Positions 53,737 to 64,000 of a stretch of DNA of 64,000 nucleotides are shown here, one piece after another. The notes beneath the pieces are model-generated. The model did not search any database, was not told the origin of the DNA, and saw only the letters and a list, made by a program, of their open reading frames with translations. A program made the translations under genes and the position numbers. Numbering within the stretch: the stretch's first letter is position 1; each line of letters opens with the position of its first letter. The DNA comes from Paratinospora sagittata. Its lineage: Eukaryota; Streptophyta; Magnoliopsida; Ranunculales; Menispermaceae. The DNA is taken from NCBI GenBank assembly GCA_035771175.1, contig CM069589.1, positions 26,926,201 to 26,990,200 on the forward strand, in the 5' to 3' direction.

Positions 53737-56700
53737 ACTGGAGTCAGGAATAAAATGTTATGGCTATTTGAATATTTTATCCCGATCAATCAACTTACTT
53801 ATCGACCAAATCGTGAAGAAATGTTCAAAAAGCCATAACTTTTTATCCCGACTTTGATTTCAAGGAGTGAAAAAGAATTGAAAATGCCTTTTCTTCCAAT
53901 TTCTAACGCATGTTCAATCAGACAAATTGGAGTCAGAATGAAAAGTGATGGTTATTTTAAAGTTTCACACCGATCATTCAATTACTTCTCGTATAATCGA
54001 TAAGAAAAATTAAAATAGACTTACAGTTTAATCCTGACACTGATATGAGTTAATAAAAAGGCGTTGAAAATATTGTTTCTTCTTCTTTCCAAGGAATGTG
54101 CATTCACTCAAATTGGAGTCCGGAAGAAAACGTTATGCCTATTTTAATGTTTGTTACCCATTGACCACCGTACTTGAGAATCTAATCAGCAATCAAAATA
54201 AAAAAGCCTTAGCCATTTCTTTGGAAATATGATTTGAGTTATTCGAAAGACGTTTAAAATATCGTTTCTTCCTCGTTCCAACGCATTTTCAATCACTAAA
54301 ATCGAAGTCGGGAATAAAATGTTATGGCTATTTGAATGATTTTTTCCGATCAATCAACTTACTTATCGAATAAATCTTGACGAAAGTTCTAGTTGCCGTA
54401 ACTTTTCATTCCGACTTTGATTTAAGTTATTGAAAAAGAATTGAAAATGTCTTTTCTTCCTATTTGTAACGCATTTTCAATCACACATATTGGAGTCGAA
54501 TGAAAAAGTTATGGTTATTTTAAAGTTTCACACCGATCATTCAATTACTTCTCGTATGAATCGAGAAGAAAAATTCAAGTAGACTTACAGTTTTATCCCG
54601 ACACTGATATGAGTTAATAAAAAGGCGTTGAAAATATTGTTTATTCTTCTTTCCAAGGAATGTGCATTCACTCAAATTGGAGTCCGGAAGAAAACGTTAT
54701 GGCTATTTTAATGTTTGCTAGCCATTGACCACCGTACTTATGAATCTAACCAGCAATCAAAATCAAAAACCCTTAGCCATTTTTTTGGAAGTATGATTTG
54801 AGTTATTCAGAAGGCGTTTAAAATATCGTTTCTCCCTCTTTTCAATGCATTTTCAATCACTCGAACAGGAATCAGGAATAGAATGTTATGGCTATTTGAA
54901 TGATTTTTGCCGATCAATCAACTTACATATCGATTAAATCGTGACGAAAGTTCAAATTGGCGTAACTTTTCATTCCGACTTTGATTTGAGTTATTGAAAA
55001 AGAATTGAAAATGTCTTTTCTTCCTATTTCTAACGTATTCTCAATCACACATATTGGATTCGTAATGAAAAAGTTATGGTTATTTTAACATTTCACACCG
55101 ATCATTCAATTACTTCCCGTATGAACCGAGAAGAAAAATTCAAATAGGCTTACAGTTTTATCCCGACACTGATATGAGTTAATAAAAAGGCGTTGAAAAT
55201 ATTATTTCTTCTTCTTTCCAAGGAATGTGCATTCACTCAAATTGGTGTCCAGAAGAAAACGTTATGCCTATTTTAATGTTTGTTACCCATTGACCACCGT
55301 ACTTATGAATCTAATCAGCAATCAAAATCAAAAAGCCTTAGCCATTTCTTTGGAAGTATGATTTGAGTTATTCAGAAGGCGTTTAAAATATCGTTTCTTC
55401 CTCTTTTCAACGCATTTTCAATCACTCAAACTGGAGTCAGGAATAAAATGTTATGGCTATTTGAATATTTTATCCCGATCAATCAACTTACATATCGACC
55501 AAATTGTGAAGAAATGTTCAAAAAGCCATAACTTTTTATCCCGACTTTGATTTGAAGGAGTGGAAAAGAATTGAAAATGCCTTTTCGTCCAATTTCTAAC
55601 GCATGTTCAATCGGACAAATTGTAGTCAGAATGAAAAAGTGATGGTTATTTTAAAGTTTCACACCGATCATTCAATTACTTCTCGTATGAATCGATAAGA
55701 AAAACTCAAATAGACTTACAGTTTAATCCTGACACTGATATGAGTTAATAAAAAGGCGTTGAAAATATTGTTTCTTCTTCTTTCCAAGGAATGTGCAATC
55801 ACTCAAATTGGAGTCCGGAAGAAAACCTTATGCCTATTTTAATGTTTGTTACCCATTGACCACCGTACTTGTGAATCTAATCAGCAATCAAAATCAAAAA
55901 GCCATAGCCATTTCTTTGGAAGTATGATTTGAGTCATTCGAAAGACGTTTAAAATATCGTTTCTTCCTCTTTTCAAAGCATTTTTAATCACTCATACTGG
56001 AGTCAGGAATAAAATGTTATGGCTATTTGAATATTTTATCCCGATCAATCAACTTACTTATCGTCCAAATCGTGAAGAAATGTTCAAAAAGCCATAACTT
56101 TTTATCCAGACATTGATTTCAAGGAGTGAAAAAGAATTGAAAATGCCTTTTCTTCCAATTTCTAACGCATGTTCAATCAGACAAAATGGAGTCAAAATGA
56201 AAAAGTGATGGTTATTTTAAAGTTTCACACCGATCATTCAATTACTTCTCGTATGAATCGATAAGAAAAATTCAAATAGACTTACAGTTTAATCCTTACA
56301 CTGATATGAGTTAATAAAAAGGCGTTGAAAATATTGTTTCTTCTTCTTTCCAAGGAATGTGCATTCACTCAAATTGGAGTCCGGAAGAAAACGTTATGCC
56401 TATTTTAATGTTTGTTACCCATTGACCACCGTACTTGTTAATCTAATCAGCAATCAAAATAAAAAAGCCTTTGGCATTTCTTTGGAAATATGATTTGAGT
56501 TATTCGAAAGACGTTTAAAATATCGTTTATTCCTCTTTCCAACGCATTTTCAATTACTAAAATCGAAGTCGGGAATAAAATGTTATGGTTATTTGAATGA
56601 TTTTTGCCGATCAATCAACTTACTTATCGAATAAATCTTGACGAAAGTTCTAGTTGCCGTAACTTTTCATTCCGACTTTGATTTAAGTTATTGAAAAAGA

Positions 56701-58750
56701 ATTGAAAATGACTTTTCTTCCTATTTGTAACGCATTTTCAATCACACATATTGGAGTCGAATGAAAAAGTTATGGTTATTTTAAAGTTTCACACCGATCA
56801 TTCAATTACTTCTCGTATAAATTGAGAAGAAAAATTCAAGTAGACTTACAGTTTTATCCCGACACTGATATGAGTTAATAAAAAGGGGTTGAAAATATTG
56901 TTTCTTCTTCTTTCCAAGGAATGTGCATTCACTCAAATTGGAGTCCGGAAGAAAACGTTATGGCTATTTTAATGTTTGCTAGCCATTGACCACCGTACTT
57001 ATGAATCTAACCAGCAATCAAAATCAAAAACCCTTAGCCATTTTTTTGGAAGTATGATTTGAGTTATTCAGAAGGCGTTTAAAATATCGTTTCTCCCTCT
57101 TTTCAATGCATTTTCAATCACTCAAACTGGAGTCAGGAATAGAATGTTATGGCTATTTGAATGATTTTTGCCGATCAATCAACTTACTTATCGAATAAAT
57201 CGTGACGAAAGTTCAAATTGCCGTAACTTTTCATTCCGACTTTGATTTGAGTAATTGAAAAAGAATTGAATATGTCTTTTCTTCCTATTTCTAACGCATT
57301 TTCAATCACACATATTGGAGTCGTAATGAAAAAGTTATGGTTATTTTAAAGTTTCACACCGATCATTCAATTACTTCCCGTATGAACCGAGAAGAAAAAT
57401 TGGTGTCCAAAAGAAATGTGCATTCACTCAAATTGGTGTCCAAAAGAAAACGTTATGCCTATTTTAATGTTTGTTACCCATTGACCACCGTACTTATGAA
57501 TCTAATCAGCAATCAAATTCAAAAAGCCTTAGCCATTTCTTTGGAAGTATGATTTGAGTTATTCAGAAGGCGTTTAAAATATCGTTTCTTCCTCTTTTCA
57601 ACGCATTTTCAATCACTCAAACTGGAGTAAGGAATAAAATGTTATGGCTATTTGAATATTTTATCCCGATCAATCAACTTACATATCGACCAAATAGTGA
57701 AGAAATGTTCAAAAAGCCATAACTTTTTATCCCGACTTTGATTTGAAGAAGTTTAAAAGAATTGAAAATGCCTTTTCATCCAATTTCTAACGCATGTTCA
57801 ATCAGACAAATTGGAGTCAGAATGAAAAAGTGATGGTTATTTTAAAGTTTCACACCGATCATTCAATTACTTCTCGTATAATCGATAAGAAAAATTCAAA
57901 TAGACTTACAGTTTAATCCTGACACTGATATGAGTTAATAAAAAGGCGTTGAAAATATTGTTTCTTCTTCTTTCCAAGGAATGTGCAATCACTCAAATTG
58001 GAGTCCGGAAGAAAACGTTATGCCTATTTTAATGTTTGTTACCCATTGACCACCGTACTTGTGAATCTAATCAGCAATCAAAATAAAAAAGCCTTAGCCA
58101 TTTCTTTGGAAGTATGAATTGAGTTATTCGAAGGACGTTTAAAATATCATTTCTTCCTCTTTCCAACGCATTTTCAATCACTAAAATCGAAGTCGGGAAT
58201 AAAATATTATGGCTATTTGAATGATTTTTGCCGATCAATCAACTTACTTATCGAATAAATCGTGACGAAAGTTCAAATTGCCGTAACTTTTCATTCCGAC
58301 TTTGATTTAAGTTATTGAAAAAGAATTGAAAATGTCTTTTCTTCCATTTTCTAACGCATTTTCAATCACACATATTGGAGTCGTTATGAAAAAGTTGTGG
58401 TTATTTTAAAGTTTCACAGCGATCATTCAATTACTTCCCGTATGAACCGAGAAGAAAAATTCAAATAGACTTACAGTTTTATCCCGACACTGATATGAGT
58501 TAATAAAAAGGCGTTGAAAATATTATTTCTTCTTCTTTCCAAGGAATGTGCATTCACTCAAATTGGAGTCCGGAAGAAAACATTATGGCTATTTTAATGT
58601 TTGCTAGCCATTGACCACCGTACTTATGAATCTAACCAGCAATCAAAATCAAAAACCCTTAGCCATTTTTTTGGATGTATGATTTGAGTTATTCAGAAGG
58701 CGTTTAAAATATCGTTTCTCCCTCTTTTCAATGCATTTTCAATCACTAAA
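53737..58750. repeat. Nine-trimer tandem duplication, copy 1 (5014 bp)
   Basis: Trimers starting at 54112, 54676, 55241, 55807, 56373, 56937, 57432 (after a 495-bp unit), 57997 and 58562. Every start through 57432 recurs 5014 bp later. Shared rare marks include GATTTTTTCCG, TTCTAGTTGCCG, CTCGAACAGGAATC, GTCATTCGAAAG, CTTTTCGTCC and GCCTTTGGCATTTC. I noticed one base difference in the shared 4.1 kb (G at 54960, C at 59974). The left edge is set where flanking A monomers stop matching. Confidence 0.9.
57399..57449 (+). repeat. Rearranged C-A junction with 18-bp direct repeat
   Basis: The C monomer breaks off after GAGAAGAAAA. ATTGGTGTCCAAAAGAAA appears at 57399-57416, then TGTGCATTCACTCAA, then the same 18 bases again at 57432-57449 as the true start of the next A. 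About 70 bp of C are missing and the unit is 495 bp. Short matches (AAATT on entry, GAAATG against GGAATG on exit) sit at the switch points. It recurs at 62413-62463 through the 5014-bp duplication. Confidence 0.88.
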
Positions 58751-61700
58751 ACTGGAGTCAGGAATAAAATGTTATGGCTATTTGAATATTTTATCCCGAT
58801 CAATCAACTTACTTATCGACCAAATCGTGAAGAAATGTTCAAAAAGCCATAACTTTTTATCCCGACTTTGATTTCAAGGAGTGAAAAAGAATTGAAAATG
58901 CCTTTTCTTCCAATTTCTAACGCATGTTCAATCAGACAAATTGGAGTCAGAATGAAAAGTGATGGTTATTTTAAAGTTTCACACCGATCATTCAATTACT
59001 TCTCGTATAATCGATAAGAAAAATTAAAATAGACTTACAGTTTAATCCTGACACTGATATGAGTTAATAAAAAGGCGTTGAAAATATTGTTTCTTCTTCT
59101 TTCCAAGGAATGTGCATTCACTCAAATTGGAGTCCGGAAGAAAACGTTATGCCTATTTTAATGTTTGTTACCCATTGACCACCGTACTTGAGAATCTAAT
59201 CAGCAATCAAAATAAAAAAGCCTTAGCCATTTCTTTGGAAATATGATTTGAGTTATTCGAAAGACGTTTAAAATATCGTTTCTTCCTCGTTCCAACGCAT
59301 TTTCAATCACTAAAATCGAAGTCGGGAATAAAATGTTATGGCTATTTGAATGATTTTTTCCGATCAATCAACTTACTTATCGAATAAATCTTGACGAAAG
59401 TTCTAGTTGCCGTAACTTTTCATTCCGACTTTGATTTAAGTTATTGAAAAAGAATTGAAAATGTCTTTTCTTCCTATTTGTAACGCATTTTCAATCACAC
59501 ATATTGGAGTCGAATGAAAAAGTTATGGTTATTTTAAAGTTTCACACCGATCATTCAATTACTTCTCGTATGAATCGAGAAGAAAAATTCAAGTAGACTT
59601 ACAGTTTTATCCCGACACTGATATGAGTTAATAAAAAGGCGTTGAAAATATTGTTTATTCTTCTTTCCAAGGAATGTGCATTCACTCAAATTGGAGTCCG
59701 GAAGAAAACGTTATGGCTATTTTAATGTTTGCTAGCCATTGACCACCGTACTTATGAATCTAACCAGCAATCAAAATCAAAAACCCTTAGCCATTTTTTT
59801 GGAAGTATGATTTGAGTTATTCAGAAGGCGTTTAAAATATCGTTTCTCCCTCTTTTCAATGCATTTTCAATCACTCGAACAGGAATCAGGAATAGAATGT
59901 TATGGCTATTTGAATGATTTTTGCCGATCAATCAACTTACATATCGATTAAATCGTGACGAAAGTTCAAATTGCCGTAACTTTTCATTCCGACTTTGATT
60001 TGAGTTATTGAAAAAGAATTGAAAATGTCTTTTCTTCCTATTTCTAACGTATTCTCAATCACACATATTGGATTCGTAATGAAAAAGTTATGGTTATTTT
60101 AACATTTCACACCGATCATTCAATTACTTCCCGTATGAACCGAGAAGAAAAATTCAAATAGGCTTACAGTTTTATCCCGACACTGATATGAGTTAATAAA
60201 AAGGCGTTGAAAATATTATTTCTTCTTCTTTCCAAGGAATGTGCATTCACTCAAATTGGTGTCCAGAAGAAAACGTTATGCCTATTTTAATGTTTGTTAC
60301 CCATTGACCACCGTACTTATGAATCTAATCAGCAATCAAAATCAAAAAGCCTTAGCCATTTCTTTGGAAGTATGATTTGAGTTATTCAGAAGGCGTTTAA
60401 AATATCGTTTCTTCCTCTTTTCAACGCATTTTCAATCACTCAAACTGGAGTCAGGAATAAAATGTTATGGCTATTTGAATATTTTATCCCGATCAATCAA
60501 CTTACATATCGACCAAATTGTGAAGAAATGTTCAAAAAGCCATAACTTTTTATCCCGACTTTGATTTGAAGGAGTGGAAAAGAATTGAAAATGCCTTTTC
60601 GTCCAATTTCTAACGCATGTTCAATCGGACAAATTGTAGTCAGAATGAAAAAGTGATGGTTATTTTAAAGTTTCACACCGATCATTCAATTACTTCTCGT
60701 ATGAATCGATAAGAAAAACTCAAATAGACTTACAGTTTAATCCTGACACTGATATGAGTTAATAAAAAGGCGTTGAAAATATTGTTTCTTCTTCTTTCCA
60801 AGGAATGTGCAATCACTCAAATTGGAGTCCGGAAGAAAACCTTATGCCTATTTTAATGTTTGTTACCCATTGACCACCGTACTTGTGAATCTAATCAGCA
60901 ATCAAAATCAAAAAGCCATAGCCATTTCTTTGGAAGTATGATTTGAGTCATTCGAAAGACGTTTAAAATATCGTTTCTTCCTCTTTTCAAAGCATTTTTA
61001 ATCACTCATACTGGAGTCAGGAATAAAATGTTATGGCTATTTGAATATTTTATCCCGATCAATCAACTTACTTATCGTCCAAATCGTGAAGAAATGTTCA
61101 AAAAGCCATAACTTTTTATCCAGACATTGATTTCAAGGAGTGAAAAAGAATTGAAAATGCCTTTTCTTCCAATTTCTAACGCATGTTCAATCAGACAAAA
61201 TGGAGTCAAAATGAAAAAGTGATGGTTATTTTAAAGTTTCACACCGATCATTCAATTACTTCTCGTATGAATCGATAAGAAAAATTCAAATAGACTTACA
61301 GTTTAATCCTTACACTGATATGAGTTAATAAAAAGGCGTTGAAAATATTGTTTCTTCTTCTTTCCAAGGAATGTGCATTCACTCAAATTGGAGTCCGGAA
61401 GAAAACGTTATGCCTATTTTAATGTTTGTTACCCATTGACCACCGTACTTGTTAATCTAATCAGCAATCAAAATAAAAAAGCCTTTGGCATTTCTTTGGA
61501 AATATGATTTGAGTTATTCGAAAGACGTTTAAAATATCGTTTATTCCTCTTTCCAACGCATTTTCAATTACTAAAATCGAAGTCGGGAATAAAATGTTAT
61601 GGTTATTTGAATGATTTTTGCCGATCAATCAACTTACTTATCGAATAAATCTTGACGAAAGTTCTAGTTGCCGTAACTTTTCATTCCGACTTTGATTTAA

Positions 61701-62890
61701 GTTATTGAAAAAGAATTGAAAATGACTTTTCTTCCTATTTGTAACGCATTTTCAATCACACATATTGGAGTCGAATGAAAAAGTTATGGTTATTTTAAAG
61801 TTTCACACCGATCATTCAATTACTTCTCGTATAAATTGAGAAGAAAAATTCAAGTAGACTTACAGTTTTATCCCGACACTGATATGAGTTAATAAAAAGG
61901 GGTTGAAAATATTGTTTCTTCTTCTTTCCAAGGAATGTGCATTCACTCAAATTGGAGTCCGGAAGAAAACGTTATGGCTATTTTAATGTTTGCTAGCCAT
62001 TGACCACCGTACTTATGAATCTAACCAGCAATCAAAATCAAAAACCCTTAGCCATTTTTTTGGAAGTATGATTTGAGTTATTCAGAAGGCGTTTAAAATA
62101 TCGTTTCTCCCTCTTTTCAATGCATTTTCAATCACTCAAACTGGAGTCAGGAATAGAATGTTATGGCTATTTGAATGATTTTTGCCGATCAATCAACTTA
62201 CTTATCGAATAAATCGTGACGAAAGTTCAAATTGCCGTAACTTTTCATTCCGACTTTGATTTGAGTAATTGAAAAAGAATTGAATATGTCTTTTCTTCCT
62301 ATTTCTAACGCATTTTCAATCACACATATTGGAGTCGTAATGAAAAAGTTATGGTTATTTTAAAGTTTCACACCGATCATTCAATTACTTCCCGTATGAA
62401 CCGAGAAGAAAAATTGGTGTCCAAAAGAAATGTGCATTCACTCAAATTGGTGTCCAAAAGAAAACGTTATGCCTATTTTAATGTTTGTTACCCATTGACC
62501 ACCGTACTTATGAATCTAATCAGCAATCAAATTCAAAAAGCCTTAGCCATTTCTTTGGAAGTATGATTTGAGTTATTCAGAAGGCGTTTAAAATATCGTT
62601 TCTTCCTCTTTTCAACGCATTTTCAATCACTCAAACTGGAGTAAGGAATAAAATGTTATGGCTATTTGAATATTTTATCCCGATCAATCAACTTACATAT
62701 CGACCAAATAGTGAAGAAATGTTCAAAAAGCCATAACTTTTTATCCCGACTTTGATTTGAAGAAGTTTAAAAGAATTGAAAATGCCTTTTCATCCAATTT
62801 CTAACGCATGTTCAATCAGACAAATTGGAGTCAGAATGAAAAAGTGATGGTTATTTTAAAGTTTCACACCGATCATTCAATTACTTCTCG
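58751..62890. repeat. Nine-trimer tandem duplication, copy 2 (truncated by a nested duplication)
   Basis: Trimer starts are 59126, 59690, 60255, 60821, 61387, 61951 and 62446, matching copy 1 at offset 5014. At 62891 this copy reads TATGAATCGATAAG where copy 1 reads TATAATCGATAAG, and from there it follows the sequence 1625 bp upstream instead. The last part of copy 1 is therefore not seen within the window. Confidence 0.9.
61266..62890. repeat. Nested tandem duplication, copy 1 (1625 bp)
   Basis: The segment contains trimers starting at 61387, 61951 and 62446, including the unit shortened by the template-switch-like junction. It is repeated immediately downstream at offset 1625, a length equal to three trimers minus the local deletions. 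It lies inside copy 2 of the 5014-bp duplication, so it arose after it or during the same instability. Confidence 0.88.
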
Positions 62891-64000
62891 TATGAATCGA
62901 TAAGAAAAATTCAAATAGACTTACAGTTTAATCCTTACACTGATATGAGTTAATAAAAAGGCGTTGAAAATATTGTTTCTTCTTCTTTCCAAGGAATGTG
63001 CATTCACTCAAATTGGAGTCCGGAAGAAAACGTTATGCCTATTTTAATGTTTGTTACCCATTGACCACCGTACTTGTTAATCTAATCAGCAATCAAAATA
63101 AAAAAGCCTTTGGCATTTCTTTGGAAATATGATTTGAGTTATTCGAAAGACGTTTAAAATATCGTTTATTCCTCTTTCCAACGCATTTTCAATTACTAAA
63201 ATCGAAGTCGGGAATAAAATGTTATGGTTATTTGAATGATTTTTGCCGATCAATCAACTTACTTATCGAATAAATCTTGACGAAAGTTCTAGTTGCCGTA
63301 ACTTTTCATTCCGACTTTGATTTAAGTTATTGAAAAAGAATTGAAAATGACTTTTCTTCCTATTTGTAACGCATTTTCAATCACACATATTGGAGTCGAA
63401 TGAAAAAGTTATGGTTATTTTAAAGTTTCACACCGATCATTCAATTACTTCTCGTATAAATTGAGAAGAAAAATTCAAGTAGACTTACAGTTTTATCCCG
63501 ACACTGATATGAGTTAATAAAAAGGGGTTGAAAATATTGTTTCTTCTTCTTTCCAAGGAATGTGCATTCACTCAAATTGGAGTCCGGAAGAAAACGTTAT
63601 GGCTATTTTAATGTTTGCTAGCCATTGACCACCGTACTTATGAATCTAACCAGCAATCAAAATCAAAAACCCTTAGCCATTTTTTTGGAAGTATGATTTG
63701 AGTTATTCAGAAGGCGTTTAAAATATCGTTTCTCCCTCTTTTCAATGCATTTTCAATCACTCAAACTGGAGTCAGGAATAGAATGTTATGGCTATTTGAA
63801 TGATTTTTGCCGATCAATCAACTTACTTATCGAATAAATCGTGACGAAAGTTCAAATTGCCGTAACTTTTCATTCCGACTTTGATTTGAGTAATTGAAAA
63901 AGAATTGAATATGTCTTTTCTTCCTATTTCTAACGCATTTTCAATCACACATATTGGAGTCGTAATGAAAAAGTTATGGTTATTTTAAAGTTTCACACCG
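62891..64000. repeat. Nested tandem duplication, copy 2 (partial, runs off the window)
   Basis: Trimer starts 63012 and 63576 match 61387 and 61951 at offset 1625, including AATCCTTACACTG, CTTGTTAATC, GCCTTTGGCATTTC and AAAAAGGGGTTG. The match holds up to the last base. The shortened junction would recur just beyond the window if the copy is complete. Confidence 0.87.

Larger units (their letters stand above)
1..64000. repeat. Satellite DNA array, 566-bp trimers of ~189-bp monomers
   Basis: The whole window is one tandem array. Every trimer reads A-B-C in the same orientation, and A monomers begin with ATTGG(A/T)GTCC or close variants. I located 114 A starts from 1 to 63576. Most lie 566 bp apart; the exceptions are 473, 495, 558, 559 and 564-567 bp, each explained by a visible indel. 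No stretch over 300 bases departs from the repeat, and I found no transposon, microsatellite, gene or inverted segment. Such arrays usually form centromeric or pericentromeric heterochromatin in eukaryotes. That location is inferred, not shown. Confidence 0.97.

Noticed and set aside
57337..57552. A 71-codon open frame repeated at 62351-62566
   Set aside because: It is created by the rearranged C-A junction and copied with the 5014-bp duplication. Its repeat is a consequence of the DNA duplication, not evidence of coding.
1..64000. CENP-B box (TTCGNNNNANNCGGG) in the monomers
   Set aside because: I scanned the monomer types by eye on both strands. The nearest text (TCGAAGTCGGG in B') has the wrong spacing. 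No match found, though a computed search would be firmer.
1..64000. Assignment to a named insect satellite family (monomers of about 190 bp are known in several)
   Set aside because: Monomer length alone is not evidence, and I could not recall any family sequence that matches. A database search of the A, B and C consensus would decide.
1..64000. CRISPR-like array
   Set aside because: The repeated units are long, contiguous and all related. There are no unique spacers between short identical repeats, and no cas genes.
1..64000. Promoters, terminators or replication origins suggested by AT-rich motifs
   Set aside because: The AT-rich words recur in every monomer because of the satellite composition, and nothing sets any one copy apart as a regulatory site.

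Overview
The window is a single uninterrupted block of AT-rich tandem satellite DNA (about one third G+C by eye). I see no protein-coding gene, RNA gene, transposon, CRISPR array or unique sequence. The basic monomer is about 189 bp. Three diverged monomers, called here A (190 bp), B (188 bp) and C (188 bp), repeat in fixed order and in one orientation, giving a 566-bp trimer. I can place 113 complete trimers and one partial one, about 340 monomers. This layout (nucleosome-scale monomers, fixed-order multimers, long near-identical segmental duplications, no interruptions) is typical of eukaryotic centromeric or pericentromeric heterochromatin. The species cannot be fixed from the sequence. An animal, perhaps an insect, is only a guess, and no named satellite family is claimed.

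Layout. 1-9623: very regular 566-bp trimers with a nine-monomer (about 1.7 kb) super-period. 9624-10096: a shortened 473-bp trimer. 10097-12937: trimers in which a 7-bp-deleted C monomer first appears. 12938-23243: two tandem copies of a nine-trimer (27-monomer) unit of 5073 bp. 23624-41104: mixed higher-order repeats with periods of 1125, 1691, 2257 and 3382 bp, which differ by whole trimers. Near 41.86 kb the array changes character. From there to the end a diverged B variant (B'), a C variant and an A variant marked by GCTAGC are interspersed, and unit lengths drift between 564 and 567 bp. 53737-62890 holds another nine-trimer tandem duplication (5014-bp offset, almost identical). Its right part is duplicated again with a 1625-bp offset running off the window end.

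How it works together. Three features stand out. Monomer B carries a strong internal inverted repeat (arms of about 36 bp, 31 of 36 aligned columns matching), partly kept in B' and degenerate in C. The monomers share a conserved block across their junctions while their centres differ. Two independent internal deletions (at 9.93 kb and 57.4 kb) both look like forward-then-back template switches, and one was copied onward with the surrounding 5-kb duplication. Together these suggest an array shaped by unequal exchange and replication-linked rearrangement, with selection or structure keeping the junction block. These mechanistic statements are inference.
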